Origin: Chitinimonas taiwanensis DSM 18899
GTDB taxonomy: Bacteria > Pseudomonadota > Gammaproteobacteria > Burkholderiales > Chitinimonadaceae
DNA: 64,000 nucleotides
NCBI RefSeq assembly: GCF_900119825.1
Contig: NZ_FPKR01000015.1
Span: 1 to 64,000, forward strand
Reading direction: 5' to 3'
Each line of letters starts with the position of its first letter. Within the stretch, counting starts at the first letter, position 1. The translations under genes were made by a program, and so were the position numbers. Positions 19,078-28,826 of this stretch are shown piece by piece. The notes under the pieces are model-generated. The model did not search any database, was not told the DNA's origin, and saw only the letters and a list, made by a program, of their open reading frames with translations.

Positions 19078-19085
19078 CATGGGGT

Positions 19086-19877
19086 CTATGTGAGCTCATC
19101 CTCTGACCAGGGCGGATGCTCGACTGGTGCGAGGCGCGCGCCCGGGTCCTGGCGATAGAACTGACGCAGCTGCTCGTAGATGGCCGGGTAGGCGTCGTGC
19201 AGCACATGAGGCAGTTCGAAGAAGTATTCCGATAGCACGGCAAAGAACTCGGCCGGGTTTTCGGCCGCATAGGGGTCGATGGCGACGGTCTCGCCACGAT
19301 CCAGGCGCCGGTTCAGATCGGCAAAGCCCGCTTCGAAGGCGCGCGTCCAGTCGGCCACCTGCATGCCGGCATGCAGGGGCGGAAAGCCATTGGCGCTGCC
19401 ATTGAGCATATCGAGCTTGTGCGCGCATTCATGGATGACCACATTCCAGCCATCGATCTCGGGGCTGCGCCGCGCATCGGGCCAGGCAAGCAGGATGGGG
19501 CCATCGTGACGCGCCTGGCCGGCCAGCGCCCACTCGCCCTCGTGCACCAGACCCACCTCATCGCGCCACGGATCGCGGCTGACGAAGGCGCGCGGGTAAA
19601 GCACCACCTCATGCCAGTCCGCATAGGCGTTGTCGTCGAGGTTGAGGATGGGCAGGCAGGCCTGGGCGGCGATCTGCAGGCGGCGCGTACTGCTCAGCGC
19701 AAAGCCATGCGCGCCATGGAAGGTCTTGTGAGCCAGAAAGTGGCGCATGCGCGCTTCGAGGCGCTGCCATTCATCCGTGCTCAAGCCTTGCAACAGCGGC
19801 ATCTGCCGGCCGACTTCCGGCCAGGATCGGTGCGCTAGCGGGTCTTCCGCCACGTGGCGGCGCAGTAAATTCCACAT
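19086..19877 (-). CDS. mtfA: MtfA/YeeI-type zinc peptidase (M90)
   Basis: A 263-residue protein, the usual MtfA length. The zinc motif is VIHECAHKLD near residue 148, with the downstream glutamate region ENPAEFFAVLSEYFFE. In E. coli MtfA interacts with the repressor Mlc and thereby affects glucose PTS genes; whether that holds here is unknown. The start is placed at ATG 19877, where homology begins (MWNLLRR); a longer reading to 20303 would run across the bufA promoter region and gene and is rejected. Confidence 0.88.
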   Translation of the reverse strand: MWNLLRRHVAEDPLAHRSWPEVGRQMPLLQGLSTDEWQRLEARMRHFLAHKTFHGAHGFALSSTRRLQIAAQACLPILNLDDNAYADWHEVVLYPRAFVSRDPWRDEVGLVHEGEWALAGQARHDGPILLAWPDARRSPEIDGWNVVIHECAHKLDMLNGSANGFPPLHAGMQVADWTRAFEAGFADLNRRLDRGETVAIDPYAAENPAEFFAVLSEYFFELPHVLHDAYPAIYEQLRQFYRQDPGARLAPVEHPPWSEDELT

Positions 19878-20078
19878 GCTGTGTAGGCCTGTCGACTGGG
19901 GCAATGGCGTGTAGATGCAGGTCGGTGTGCGCAAACACAAGCGTCGCCTGCCAGTTGCCCCACATAAAACATATACATACCGCTGTAAGAAAGCCGCGCG
20001 TATGCAGACCAAGTGGCACGGCAGCAGCACCGTATGCCTCTGCCGCCAATGCTTCCCATCTCTAATCAGGAGTAAGAC

Positions 20079-20366
20079 ATGAACAAGCCTAGCCACAAGA
20101 CCGTTTCTTCCTTTGCCTTTGCCGCCGGTGCGCTGGCCCTGGCGAGCGCCGCGTTCGCTGCCGATGCCCCGAAGGGCTCGTCCGGCAAGGCTGTGGCCGC
20201 CAACGACAAGGTGCATTGCTACAACGTGCATGACTGCAAGGGCAATAGCGATTGCAAGACCACCGAGCACGCTTGCAAGGGCCAGAATGCCTGCAAGGGT
20301 CATGGCTTCAAGGCCGCCAGTGCCAAGGACTGCCTGGCCAAGGGCGGCACTATCGGCGATCTGTAA
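20079..20366 (+). CDS. bufA: Bufferin-like RiPP precursor (BufA2 type)
   Basis: A 95-residue precursor with a Sec signal peptide (cleavage about after A27). The mature part carries six cysteines at 47, 53, 59, 66, 72 and 85, mostly in repeated CKG/CKT units spaced six or seven residues apart. This pattern is that of bufferin precursors, whose cysteines are converted by MNIO enzymes into metal-binding heterocycles; the mature peptides act in the periplasm to bind copper. AGGAG precedes the ATG. The modifying enzyme gene begins 75 bp downstream. The family match is by recall; the modification is inferred. Confidence 0.8.
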   Translation: MNKPSHKTVSSFAFAAGALALASAAFAADAPKGSSGKAVAANDKVHCYNVHDCKGNSDCKTTEHACKGQNACKGHGFKAASAKDCLAKGGTIGDL

Positions 20367-20440
20367 GTCGGGTCCCGCGGCCGCACCCGGTGCCGCCGCG
20401 GGCCTGTTTCGCCCACCGCCTGCCTTGCCGGATCACTGCC

Positions 20441-22117
20441 ATGTCCATCGCCTGCTCGACTTCACCCGGCTTCGGCCTGGGCCTGCGCACCGCGCACTAC
20501 GCCGATTTCCTGGCCCAGCCGCAACCGGTGGACTGGCTGGAAATCATCAGCGACAACTTCCTGGTGGATGGCGGCAAGCCGTGGCAATGGCTGGAGCGCT
20601 TCCGGCGCGACTATCCAATGGCCATGCATGGGGTGGCGATGTCCATCGGTAGTGCCGATGGCTTGGACCTCGCCTATCTGGACCGCATCAAGGCCCTGGC
20701 TGCGCGTATCGCGCCACTCTGGGTGTCCGACCATCTGTGCTTTACCGGCCTGGGCACGCAGCGTCTGCACGATCTTTACCCCCTGCCTTACACCGAGGAG
20801 TGCGCGCAGCGGGTGATCGAGCAGATCGGCATCGCACAGGACAGGCTGGGGCGCAGGCTGGTGTTGGAGAATGTATCGAGCTATGTGCGCTACCACGCTG
20901 CTCAGCTCAGCGAGTGGGACTTCCTGCGCCATGTGGCGCAGCAGGCCGACTGCGAATTGCTAGTCGATGTGAACAATATCTATGTGAGCAGCGTGAACCA
21001 CGGTTTCGATCCGCTCGCCTATCTGGATGGCCTGCCGGCCGAGCGGGTGCGCCAGATTCATCTGGCCGGGCACTCGGTTCAGGACGGCTACCTGGTTGAT
21101 ACCCATGACCAGCCGGTGCCCGAGGCGGTGTGGGCGCTGTATGCGCAAGCCTGCCAGCGCTTTGGCCCGGTCGCCAGCATGATAGAGCGCGATGCGCATA
21201 TCCCGCCGCTGGCAGACCTGCTGGCAGAGCTCGCCCGCGCACGTGCGATTGCGGCCCGCTTTCCCCAGCCCGCCCGGTCGCAGGCTGACGACCGCGCCAT
21301 TACTTTTCCCGCCACTCACGCCGCCGATTTCGCCCACACACAGCAGCAGCTGTGCGCCTATGTGCTGGCTGAGTCGGCCGGACCGCTGCCGGCCACGATC
21401 CAGGCATCCGGCCCACTGGCCGGCCTGCAGGGCTTACAGATTTACCATCATGCGTATCGCGCGCGCCTCGCCGAGGTGTTGGCAGATAGCTATCCCAAGT
21501 GTGTGCGGTATCTGGGCCAGGCCTTGTTCGATGCACTGGCGGCCAGCTATATCGCGCGCCATGTGCCGCAGCAGCGCAATCTGGGCTGTTACGGCGCGGA
21601 CTTCGCCGCTCATTTGCAGGCCGAATACCCGCACAACCCGGAGCTGGCCGATCTGGCTGGCCTGGAATGGGCATTGCGCAGCGTGTTCGATACGGCCGAT
21701 GCGCCAGCCTGGACGGCGCATACCGTGGCCGAGCAAGGTGGCGATGCCTGCCTAGCCCAGCCGGCGCCCTTGCTGCCGAGCGCGCAATGGCTGTGCGTGC
21801 GCAGCAATGCGCTGGCGATCTGGCAAGCGATTGACGCCGATGCGGCGGTGCCGCCCGCTAGCCGCAGCGCACAGGCGCTGAGCGTGCTGGTCTGGCGCAA
21901 GGGCTTGCAACCCCATTTCTGTTCGTTCGAGGCAGCCGAGGCCGACTTCCTGCAGACCTTGCAGTGTGAACGGCGGAGCATCGGCGAGCTGGCCGAGGCC
22001 TGGGGTGGCACGGCGCGCTTGCCGGAGCCAGCCGTGCTGGCCGGCTGGCTAAGCCGCTGGTGGCAGGAGGAAATGCTGTTCAAGCCGGCGCATCTGCCTG
22101 TCGGCACTGGCGGGTGA
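20441..22117 (+). CDS. Fused MNIO (DUF692, BufB) and DUF2063 (BufC) bufferin maturation protein
   Basis: A 558-residue fusion. Residues 1-280 form a DUF692 TIM-barrel; candidate iron ligands and neighbours include H63, D97-H98, E143-N144, D176, N179, H207, H211 and E249 in the expected order (MHG, SDHL, LEN, DVNN, HLAGH, IERD). Residues about 315-558 match DUF2063, the partner that recruits the precursor in related systems; its hallmark [18 protein letters not shown] is clear. The two parts are usually separate genes. The MNIO domain is expected to oxidise precursor cysteines using iron and oxygen. ATG 20441 is chosen because the DUF692 fold starts within ten residues; the ribosome-binding site is weak. 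Confidence 0.85.
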   Translation: MSIACSTSPGFGLGLRTAHYADFLAQPQPVDWLEIISDNFLVDGGKPWQWLERFRRDYPMAMHGVAMSIGSADGLDLAYLDRIKALAARIAPLWVSDHLCFTGLGTQRLHDLYPLPYTEECAQRVIEQIGIAQDRLGRRLVLENVSSYVRYHAAQLSEWDFLRHVAQQADCELLVDVNNIYVSSVNHGFDPLAYLDGLPAERVRQIHLAGHSVQDGYLVDTHDQPVPEAVWALYAQACQRFGPVASMIERDAHIPPLADLLAELARARAIAARFPQPARSQADDRAITFPATHAADFAHTQQQLCAYVLAESAGPLPATIQASGPLAGLQGLQIYHHAYRARLAEVLADSYPKCVRYLGQALFDALAASYIARHVPQQRNLGCYGADFAAHLQAEYPHNPELADLAGLEWALRSVFDTADAPAWTAHTVAEQGGDACLAQPAPLLPSAQWLCVRSNALAIWQAIDADAAVPPASRSAQALSVLVWRKGLQPHFCSFEAAEADFLQTLQCERRSIGELAEAWGGTARLPEPAVLAGWLSRWWQEEMLFKPAHLPVGTGG

Positions 22118-22136
22118 TGCGGCGCTAGCAGCGGTT

Positions 22137-22928
22137 TCAGTGCATCTGCGCCCGATAACGCTGTGCCAGCTCGGTGGCGACTTCGTAGATTCGATCGCTG
22201 GTGGTGAAGACATTGCGCTGTAACTGGCGATCCAGATTCTGTTTGGCAAGCTCGTCAATCGCCTGCTGGAAGAAGAGCCACTGGGTATCGAGCAATTGCA
22301 GCTGGGATTGCATGCTAGGCGTATTGCCAGGATAGGCGCGCAGCTGGCGGCTGGCGGCGTCGAATTCCGTGCGGGCGCTGGCAAGGTCTTTGTGCAAAAA
22401 GGGAAGGGTAAGACCGGCGCTGCGCATCAGGTAGATTTTGGCCAGGCGCTGCGAGAGCGCACCGATGTCTTCCGCAAGCTGTACCGGCTTCTGGGCCGGC
22501 CCAAGCTTGGCTTCGAGCAGTTGTGTGCCCTTTTGCGCGATCCAGGTCATGTCCTCGGAGGCTTCCAGCAGCGCTCGGCCATCCTGTGCCTTGGGCTGGC
22601 TGGCGATCAGTGTCTGATAGTCATCCCATTGCTGGGCGAGCAGCGCGTAGTTTTCCTGCAGTTCTGCATCGCTGGCGGTGGCGCGGCGCAGCTTGATCAG
22701 TTGGGCTGAAAACTCACTGGCGGCCTGCGCGTACTGACGCCTGGCCTTGTCATCGTTGGCATCCAGCCAGCGCCAGGCATAGCTGCGCGTCATGCGTTCA
22801 ACCAGGCTGCGCTGGTGGCTTGCTTGCTGCGCACCATCGATGTCGATCTGGCTGTTCGCCAGGCTGGGCGGGCTGACGAGCAGCAGGCTGAGTGGTACAG
22901 CGAGGAAACAGACGAAACGGCTTGGCAT
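22137..22928 (-). CDS. Periplasmic protein with two PilJ-type (type IV pili MCP-like) sensor repeats
   Basis: The 263-residue precursor has a signal peptide (cleavage near SLA). Two helical repeats begin with the pattern ERMTRSYAWRWL and SQRLAKIYLMRSAG, as in the PilJ/NarX-like ligand-binding domain (PF13675). There is no TM after the domain and no signalling output, so it is a free periplasmic helical protein of unknown role; related free-standing proteins exist in beta-proteobacteria. A GTG three codons upstream (22937) is possible, but the ATG at 22928 is better placed after AGGTG. Confidence 0.7.
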   Translation of the reverse strand: MPSRFVCFLAVPLSLLLVSPPSLANSQIDIDGAQQASHQRSLVERMTRSYAWRWLDANDDKARRQYAQAASEFSAQLIKLRRATASDAELQENYALLAQQWDDYQTLIASQPKAQDGRALLEASEDMTWIAQKGTQLLEAKLGPAQKPVQLAEDIGALSQRLAKIYLMRSAGLTLPFLHKDLASARTEFDAASRQLRAYPGNTPSMQSQLQLLDTQWLFFQQAIDELAKQNLDRQLQRNVFTTSDRIYEVATELAQRYRAQMH

Positions 22929-23143
22929 TGGAGACACCTATCGGGCAGAGGACTGACCCTTGGTCGGTGTTGGCGGCAAAACATGACAGCGCCACAGCGC
23001 TTTGGCTTGTGCGCCTGCAGCCTTGCACAGTGGGGGATGAGGTGGCCAAGGCCCTCCCTCGACAGGTAAGCCGCGACGATACATCGTGCGGCCATCGTCC
23101 ACCACGTCGTTGTCTTGCGCTTGCCGGATGGCCTTCTTCTTGC

Positions 23144-23956
23144 CTAGGCCGGTGCATCCGCCAGCCGCTCGGGTAGCCGCGGTGGCTCATCGCGCCGCAC
23201 CGCCGGTCGGCGTGGCTGCCAGTGGATGATCTTCAGCTCGCCTTCCAGGGTTTCCACCAGCGCGCTCAGGCTTTCCACCCAGTCGCCATCGTTGCAGTAC
23301 AGCACGCCGTCGATCTCGCGCATCTCGGCCTTGTGGATATGGCCACAGATCACCCCGTCCAGTCCGCGTGCCTTGGCTTCGCGCGCCACCGCCTCTTCAA
23401 ACTGGGTGACGAAGTTCACTGCCTTTTTCACCTTGTGCTTCAGGTATTGCGATAGCGACCAGTATTCGAGCCCGAAGCGTGCACGCAGATGGTTGAACCA
23501 GCGATTGAGCTTGAGGGTGATCTCGTAAGCGCGGTCGCCGACGATGGCCAGCCAGCGCGCGCACTGGATCACGCCGTCGAACAGATCGCCATGCAGCACC
23601 AGAAAGCGCCGCCCGTCCGCCATCGTGTGCACCACCTCGTCCTGAATATCAATGCCACCGAAGGCCAGGCCGATGAACTGGCGCACGACCTCATCATGAT
23701 TGCCGGCGATATACACGACGCGCGTGCCCTTGCGCGCCTTGCGCAGAATCTTCTGCACCACATCGTTGTGCTGCTGGTTCCAGTACCAGGAGCGCTTGAG
23801 CGCCCAGCCGTCGATGATGTCGCCAACCAGATACAGCTGGTCGGACTCGGTGTGCTTGAGGAAATCGAGCAGATAGCCGGCCTGGCAGCCGGCGGTGCCC
23901 AGGTGCAGATCGGAAATCCAGATGCTGCGGTAATGCTGGCTGGCTTGGTCGCTCAC
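23144..23956 (-). CDS. UDP-2,3-diacylglucosamine diphosphatase-like metallophosphoesterase
   Basis: The 270-residue protein carries the metallophosphoesterase motif set SDLHLG (residue 14), GDIIDGW, GNHDE, HGD and GHIH. The segment SWYWNQQHNDVV and the length match the LpxH-related family found in many beta-proteobacteria, predicted to cleave UDP-2,3-diacylglucosamine in lipid A synthesis or a related nucleotide-lipid. A canonical lpxH may be elsewhere, so this copy could have another substrate. It begins with GTG at 23956; no ATG is available upstream of the first motif and no good ribosome-binding site is visible. Confidence 0.75.
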   Translation of the reverse strand: MSDQASQHYRSIWISDLHLGTAGCQAGYLLDFLKHTESDQLYLVGDIIDGWALKRSWYWNQQHNDVVQKILRKARKGTRVVYIAGNHDEVVRQFIGLAFGGIDIQDEVVHTMADGRRFLVLHGDLFDGVIQCARWLAIVGDRAYEITLKLNRWFNHLRARFGLEYWSLSQYLKHKVKKAVNFVTQFEEAVAREAKARGLDGVICGHIHKAEMREIDGVLYCNDGDWVESLSALVETLEGELKIIHWQPRRPAVRRDEPPRLPERLADAPA

Positions 23957-24049
23957 GGCAGTCGCAGGTGGTTGAGTTCACGCGAGCATGCCGGGCGATT
24001 GTGACAGGGCGTTGAAGCCGGGCCGGCGCTGTGCCGGCCCATATCATGC

Positions 24050-25669
24050 CTAGAACTGATAGACGCGCAGCGACTTGGCTGGCATGGTCAGCTTGATCCG
24101 GCCGCGCCCATCGGTCCGCAGCGTGGTGGCGTCTTGCGGATAGACCGCACGCAGCGTGGCATCGGCCGGCAACTTGACCAGCTTGGCCTGCTGCTCGCTA
24201 CCGAAGTTGAGCAGCACGAGCAGTCTTTGCTGCTCGGACTTGCGCTGGAAGCTGATCAGCTCGGCGCTTTGCTCGGCCTGCTCGAAACTGCCGGTCTGCA
24301 GGGCGGGATTATCGCGGCGCAGCTGCAGCATGGCGCGGTAGTGGCTATGTAGCGAGTCGGGCTTGCCGAGCTGGCTGGCCAGGTTATGGCTGGCGATATT
24401 GGTCGCCAGCGCCCGAAACGGCTGGCCGCTGCTAAAGCCGCTGGCATCGGCCGTCCAGCTCATTGGCACGCGCAGCGAGGCATCGCCGTCGAGGCCCGCG
24501 CCCTCGTCCATGCCCACTTCCTCGCCGTAGTAAATAAAAGGAATGCCCGGCAGGGTCAGCAGCGCCGCCGCCACCATGCGGTTGCTGGCCTCATTCGCAT
24601 AAACCTGGTCGAACACGCGTCGACCGGCGAAATGGTCGTGGTTGCTGGTAAAGGTGGCCATATGGGCCTTGCCCTGGCCGTGGTAGCGCAGCACATCGGC
24701 AATACCGCGCAGATGGCCGTTGGCTGCCGTCATTAGCTTATTGTTCAGACCAAAGGCAAAGGCCGAGCCACAGGCGTCCTGGCTGCCAAAGCCGTCCGGA
24801 TCGGCCGGTGCCTCGCAGACCACATAGCGGTTCGGGTATTGCTGAATCGTGCGCACCAGACGCTGCATGATGGGCTGGTTCTCGGCCTGCACTTCCCAGC
24901 GCTTGGGGCCGTTCTCGACCAGATTGCCGACCGCATCGAAGCGAAAGCCATCCACGCCGCGGTTCAGCCAGAAACGCAGATTGTCCTCATGCCAGGCCAG
25001 CACGGCCGGATTGCGCAGATTGAAATCCGGCATCTGGCTCCAGAAGCCGGCGAAGTAATAGCCTTCCTCGCCGCTATACCACGGGTAGTTGCCGTAAATC
25101 TGCCAGCCTTCCGGCTCCTGCTCCGACCAGACATACCAGTCGCGGAACGGGGACTGCTTGCGATTGGCTGCCTGGAACAGCGGGTGGTCGGCCGCGCTGT
25201 GGTTGATCACATAGTCCATGATCACCCCGATGCCGCGCTGATGGGCCGCCGCAAGCAGGGCATCGAAATCGGCCAGCGTGCCGTAATCGGCTTCGATATT
25301 GCGGTAGTCGACCACCGCATAGCCATGGTCGCGATCCTGGCTGGCATTGACCGGCATTAGCCAGATGCCCTTGATGCCGAGGTCCTGCAGATAGTCGAGG
25401 CGGGAGATCAGGCCGCGCAGGTCGCCGATGCCATCGCCATCGCTGTCCTGGTAGGCGCGCACATAGATTTCCATGAAGGCGCCCGACTGATGCCAGCCCT
25501 GGGGCAGGGCCGAGCTGAGCGGGCCGGCGGCGACCGGGTTGATATCGGCGCCCGGTGGCGGGGCGGCATGACTAGTGGCGGGGTGCAGGCCCAGCCAGCT
25601 GGCGGCGAGCAGGGCGAACAGGCAGGGGAGAACGCGCCGGCGTGGCGGTAGGGACATGGCTTCACTCAT
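24050..25669 (-). CDS. Exported alpha-amylase family glycoside hydrolase (GH13)
   Basis: About 539 residues with a signal peptide (cleavage near SHA). The (beta/alpha)8 barrel motifs are present: DYVINH (region I), GFRFDAVGN with the nucleophile Asp (region II), VVCEAPAD with the acid Glu (region III) and FTSNHD (region IV). The early [19 protein letters not shown] is a calcium-binding hallmark of the oligo-1,6-glucosidase/maltogenic subfamilies. A short C-terminal beta domain ends the protein. It should hydrolyse alpha-glucans in the periplasm or outside. Start ATG 25669 is likely; ATG 25657 is also possible. Confidence 0.88.
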   Translation of the reverse strand: MSEAMSLPPRRRVLPCLFALLAASWLGLHPATSHAAPPPGADINPVAAGPLSSALPQGWHQSGAFMEIYVRAYQDSDGDGIGDLRGLISRLDYLQDLGIKGIWLMPVNASQDRDHGYAVVDYRNIEADYGTLADFDALLAAAHQRGIGVIMDYVINHSAADHPLFQAANRKQSPFRDWYVWSEQEPEGWQIYGNYPWYSGEEGYYFAGFWSQMPDFNLRNPAVLAWHEDNLRFWLNRGVDGFRFDAVGNLVENGPKRWEVQAENQPIMQRLVRTIQQYPNRYVVCEAPADPDGFGSQDACGSAFAFGLNNKLMTAANGHLRGIADVLRYHGQGKAHMATFTSNHDHFAGRRVFDQVYANEASNRMVAAALLTLPGIPFIYYGEEVGMDEGAGLDGDASLRVPMSWTADASGFSSGQPFRALATNIASHNLASQLGKPDSLHSHYRAMLQLRRDNPALQTGSFEQAEQSAELISFQRKSEQQRLLVLLNFGSEQQAKLVKLPADATLRAVYPQDATTLRTDGRGRIKLTMPAKSLRVYQF

Positions 25670-25788
25670 CTCTGTTTTCTTTGGTTTGGGCCTTGCCTGG
25701 CCTGTCGAACGCAGGCCTGTCTGCAAGGCTGGTGGCCAGCTTAGAGTGAAGGGGCAGGGTGGGCAAGCATGTAGCGGCGCGGCGGAAA

Positions 25789-26208
25789 CTACAGCGATTT
25801 CAGCGTCTTGCCGTGGGTCGGGGCCAGTCGGTAGGCCTCGCGCTCGAAGGCATTGTCGCGATAGGGATCGCGCCCGTGCAGCCACTGCCACAGGCTGCTT
25901 AGCGCGTAGGCGGGAAAGAACAGCAGGCCCCAGCGCCGGTACTGGCGCACATGCACCTGCTCATGCGCACGCAGCAGCGCCAGTTGCGTGGCATTGCGCC
26001 CCACAATCACCTGGCCGAAGGTAATGGCGCCGTAGCGGGCACTGGCCTGTTCGGCAAGGCCGAGGTCGATTTCCAGCGTGCCCTGGCGTCTTTGCCAGCG
26101 CTGGCCGCGGCGCCACAGGCAGAGCGCCAGCAGCAGGCCCACCAAGGCGGCGGGCGCTGCCCAGGCATGGCCAAGCCATTGGCCGAGCAGTCGCAGTGGG
26201 CCGGCCAT
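25789..26208 (-). CDS. Small membrane protein with HExxH motif, unknown function
   Basis: A 139-residue protein with one hydrophobic segment (APAALVGLLLALCLW, about residues 20-35) and a conserved RAHEQVHVRQYRRWG stretch that contains HEQVH, a zinc-peptidase-like HExxH motif. A second hydrophobic patch follows. Short proteins with this pattern occur widely without known function; I cannot say whether it is a peptidase. The start lies 7 bp after the carbonic anhydrase stop, so the two genes are probably co-translated. Confidence 0.6.
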   Translation of the reverse strand: MAGPLRLLGQWLGHAWAAPAALVGLLLALCLWRRGQRWQRRQGTLEIDLGLAEQASARYGAITFGQVIVGRNATQLALLRAHEQVHVRQYRRWGLLFFPAYALSSLWQWLHGRDPYRDNAFEREAYRLAPTHGKTLKSL

Positions 26209-26215
26209 GCGCGGC

Positions 26216-27115
26216 TTACTCGCTTTCCAGAATCTCACGCCCGTTCAGGGCTTGCAGCGGGCGCGCATTCATGGGGAAGAACTGGCGGAAGCGCTCCAGC
26301 TGCGCACTGGACAGCTCGAGCGGTGTTTTCAGGATCAACCAGCGCACCTCTTCCGAGCAGGGCGGCGTGGTCAGCGAGCCCTTGAGCGTGAAGAAGCGCA
26401 GATTATCGGGCAGCAGGCTGGCCGGGCTCAGCACGCGCTCGCTATAGCTGCGGGTTTCACCGTGTTCCTCGGGCAGGCGCGGCCAGAGTGCATCGAGCGT
26501 GGGGTTGGCGCGCCCTTCCTTGAACAGCACGGCAATCACCGCCAGGCTGCCCGACTCGCTGGCATGCACCATATGCGCGACCAGCGGGAAGCGCCGGCCA
26601 TTGATCGCTTCTTCGCTCGGGGTATGGAAATGGAACTGCTTGAGTTCATAACGCTCGCCGAGCGCCTCCAGCCAGCTGCCCGGCTCCACATTCACCTGAA
26701 TCGTATGACCGTTGTTCAGAATGGCCAGCTTGCTCAGGCCATAGGTGATCTTGAGTGGCTCGAGCTTCTGCAGCTGGGCCTTGTCTACATTGACCGGCGA
26801 TTGCGCCTGCCCCTCGGCGCACAGGCCATAGGCCGGATTGATGCGCGCCCAGTTGGCCGGGCCGGTCAGCTTGCCCTCATAGCTCCAGTGATTCGGGTCT
26901 TCCTCGTGTGCCGCGTGCGCAGCCGGCTTGGCGGCCTCGCTCGGCGCAACCGTGCTGGTGAACAGCGGCTTGGCGGGTTTGGCCGCTACCGGCTTGCTGG
27001 CCGGCTTGGGCTTGCTTGGCACTGCGGTGGTGGCGGACTCATGGGCGGCAGGGGCCTCATTGCCCCAAGTCAGGAGCGAACTCAGCACTAGGCACAGCAG
27101 GGCGGATTGGTGCAT
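26216..27115 (-). CDS. Alpha-class carbonic anhydrase, exported
   Basis: The 299-residue precursor has a signal peptide, then a low-complexity Ala/Pro/Lys linker (residues about 30-70) that probably spaces the enzyme from the membrane or wall, then the alpha-carbonic anhydrase domain. Zinc ligands are in QFHFHTPSEE and the VAHMVH strand; the SPVNV and SLTTPPCSEEVRW motifs are also present. It interconverts CO2 and bicarbonate in the periplasm. The ATG at 27115 follows CAGGTT; the next minus-strand gene overlaps closely downstream. Confidence 0.92.
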   Translation of the reverse strand: MHQSALLCLVLSSLLTWGNEAPAAHESATTAVPSKPKPASKPVAAKPAKPLFTSTVAPSEAAKPAAHAAHEEDPNHWSYEGKLTGPANWARINPAYGLCAEGQAQSPVNVDKAQLQKLEPLKITYGLSKLAILNNGHTIQVNVEPGSWLEALGERYELKQFHFHTPSEEAINGRRFPLVAHMVHASESGSLAVIAVLFKEGRANPTLDALWPRLPEEHGETRSYSERVLSPASLLPDNLRFFTLKGSLTTPPCSEEVRWLILKTPLELSSAQLERFRQFFPMNARPLQALNGREILESE

Positions 27116-27190
27116 GGCGAAAACCTGGCAGACACAGAGTCTTGAGCTTAGCTGCTTGGGTGGGGCTTTGACCATCGCGGCCGCGCGTGC

Positions 27191-27814
27191 TCAGTGCCGC
27201 GGCGCGCCTTGCAGCTGCGCCAGCAGGCGGTCGTGCCAGCTGCTGAGCAGCAGGGTGCTGCACAGTGCACCCAGCAGCGCGAGGAAGATATCGGACTGGG
27301 TATCCCAAGGGTCGCCCTGGGTGCCGAGGAATTCTTCCGCGCCCTGGCCCAGCGCCAGTGCCGACCACCATTCGATCAGCTCATAGACGGCACTGATGGC
27401 CAGCGCCACGCACACGGCCAGAAAACCGGTCATCGCCCGGCTGCTCAGATAGCCGCGCCGCAGCAGGATCTCGCGCGCCAATAGCGCCGGCACCAGGCCC
27501 TGCATGAAATGGCCGAGCTTGTCGTAGGGGTTGCGGCTCAGGTCCAGCCAATCCTGCACCCAGAAGCCAAGCGGCACGCGCGCGTAGCTATAGGCACCGC
27601 CCAGGATCAGCACCAGGGCGTGCAGGCAGATCAGCCCATACAGCAGCGAGCTGAGCGGAAAGCGCCGGTAGCTGAGCAGCAGGATGGGCGCGGCGATCAG
27701 CACCGGCGCTACTTCCAGCAGCCAGGTCAGCCTGTCGTAGGGCGCGATCGCCGAGGCGAGCAGGGCCAGCAACACCAGGGCGGACTGGATACGCAGGGTG
27801 GTGGCATCGGGCAT
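27191..27814 (-). CDS. DUF2238 (YjdF-like) integral membrane protein
   Basis: A 207-residue protein with about six TM segments. The conserved YDKLGHFMQGL and ELIEWW motifs, in adjacent helices, are typical of the YjdF/DUF2238 family of unknown function. The ATG at 27814 has GGAG upstream. It lies 15 bp after the DUF1993 gene stop, so both are probably in one transcript. Confidence 0.8.
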   Translation of the reverse strand: MPDATTLRIQSALVLLALLASAIAPYDRLTWLLEVAPVLIAAPILLLSYRRFPLSSLLYGLICLHALVLILGGAYSYARVPLGFWVQDWLDLSRNPYDKLGHFMQGLVPALLAREILLRRGYLSSRAMTGFLAVCVALAISAVYELIEWWSALALGQGAEEFLGTQGDPWDTQSDIFLALLGALCSTLLLSSWHDRLLAQLQGAPRH

Positions 27815-27829
27815 GGGGTGGCTCCGCGT

Positions 27830-28378
27830 TCAGGTTGTCGGCTTGGCTTCGAAGGAGAAGCCGGCCGGATAGGCGTGCAGGCCATCGAAGTCCTGCTTGC
27901 TCAGCGGCAGGCCCTGCGCACGCAGGCCGGCATAGCAAAGACTCAGATGGAAGAAGAAATTCGGCAGCGCATAGTGGAGCACATGCTGCTGGCCGGGCAG
28001 CTGCAGCTGGGCAAAGCCGGCCTCGCTGTGGATCGGTCGCTCAGCCGCGGCATTGAAGCGGGTGGCATCGATGTGCGCCAGCCAATGCAGGGTGGCGGCC
28101 GCATAGGCATCGAGCGTGCCAAAGCTTGTCTGCGGCTGGTTGGCTAGCTCGGCTTCCATATCGAGCAGTGGCGCACAGGCGCGCCGGGCAAAGCCGATGG
28201 CGATCTGCGCCTGTTGGGCCACGCCGAACATATCGGGCACCAGCCTTGCCGCCAGGACCGCGTGCTCGTCCAGGCCCTGTGCCTGGGCCGCGCTGGCCGC
28301 CTTGGCCAGCAATTGGCGCAGCTGTTGCAGATAGCGTTGCAGAACGGGTACGGCGGCAGAGTAGAGATCAACGGACAT
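27830..28378 (-). CDS. DUF1993 domain protein
   Basis: A 182-residue cytoplasmic protein matching DUF1993 (DinB-like helical bundle) in length and in its PDMFGVAQQAQIA and YALPNFFFHLSLCYAGLR segments. Histidines near residue 87 and in the C-terminal helix could form a metal site as in DinB-fold proteins. No function is established. Start at ATG 28378, where the family N-terminus (MSVDLYSAAVPVL) begins. Confidence 0.8.
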   Translation of the reverse strand: MSVDLYSAAVPVLQRYLQQLRQLLAKAASAAQAQGLDEHAVLAARLVPDMFGVAQQAQIAIGFARRACAPLLDMEAELANQPQTSFGTLDAYAAATLHWLAHIDATRFNAAAERPIHSEAGFAQLQLPGQQHVLHYALPNFFFHLSLCYAGLRAQGLPLSKQDFDGLHAYPAGFSFEAKPTT

Positions 28379-28471
28379 GGCGGCAGGCTGGGGGAATCGG
28401 GCGCTGCACTCTAGCGCGCGGCGCGCCAAAGCCCAAGCGGGTGAAGCGGCCTGCGCGCCAGTTCGCGCGCT

Positions 28472-28816
28472 TCAGCCCAGGCTGGGCAGCGGCAGGACCA
28501 GTTGGGTTACTTTGCTGATCGCCTGCCAGATCACCCCGACCATGGCATTCCAGACCTTCTCGATGGTCACCATCAAGAGGCCGCGCAGGGTGCGCACAAA
28601 GTTCAGCGTCATGTCTTCGAGGCTATCGAGAAAGAAATCGCGCGTCTCGGCGCTGATCTGCCCGCTCAGGATGCCACTGGCCACGAAGTCGGCCTGCTGG
28701 GCAATCGCTTGCAGCTGGCGCTCGGAAAAGCCGCGCAACACGCTCACATCATTGCCGAGCGCCTGGCTCGCAGCGGCTTTCATATCGGCAATCAACTGGC
28801 TCAGATCGATCTGCAT
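28472..28816 (-). CDS. Unknown helical protein
   Basis: A 114-residue product without a recognised domain. It is predicted mostly helical and has a hydrophobic C-terminal third (MVGVIWQAISKVTQLVLPL) that could associate with a membrane. GAGGAG overlaps the stop codon of the lipoprotein gene 10 bp upstream, so the two are translationally coupled and probably function together. Confidence 0.6.
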   Translation of the reverse strand: MQIDLSQLIADMKAAASQALGNDVSVLRGFSERQLQAIAQQADFVASGILSGQISAETRDFFLDSLEDMTLNFVRTLRGLLMVTIEKVWNAMVGVIWQAISKVTQLVLPLPSLG

Positions 28817-28826
28817 GCGCGGCTCC

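Noticed and set aside
19970-20010. ECF-type promoter before the bufferin-like operon (TGTAAG then CGTATG)
   Set aside because: The two boxes are only 9 bp apart, far too short for an ECF promoter; no convincing alternative was found.
24018-24042. GC-rich hairpin GGGCCGGC/GCCGGCCC after the amylase gene
   Set aside because: No T run on either strand follows it, so a terminator cannot be claimed.
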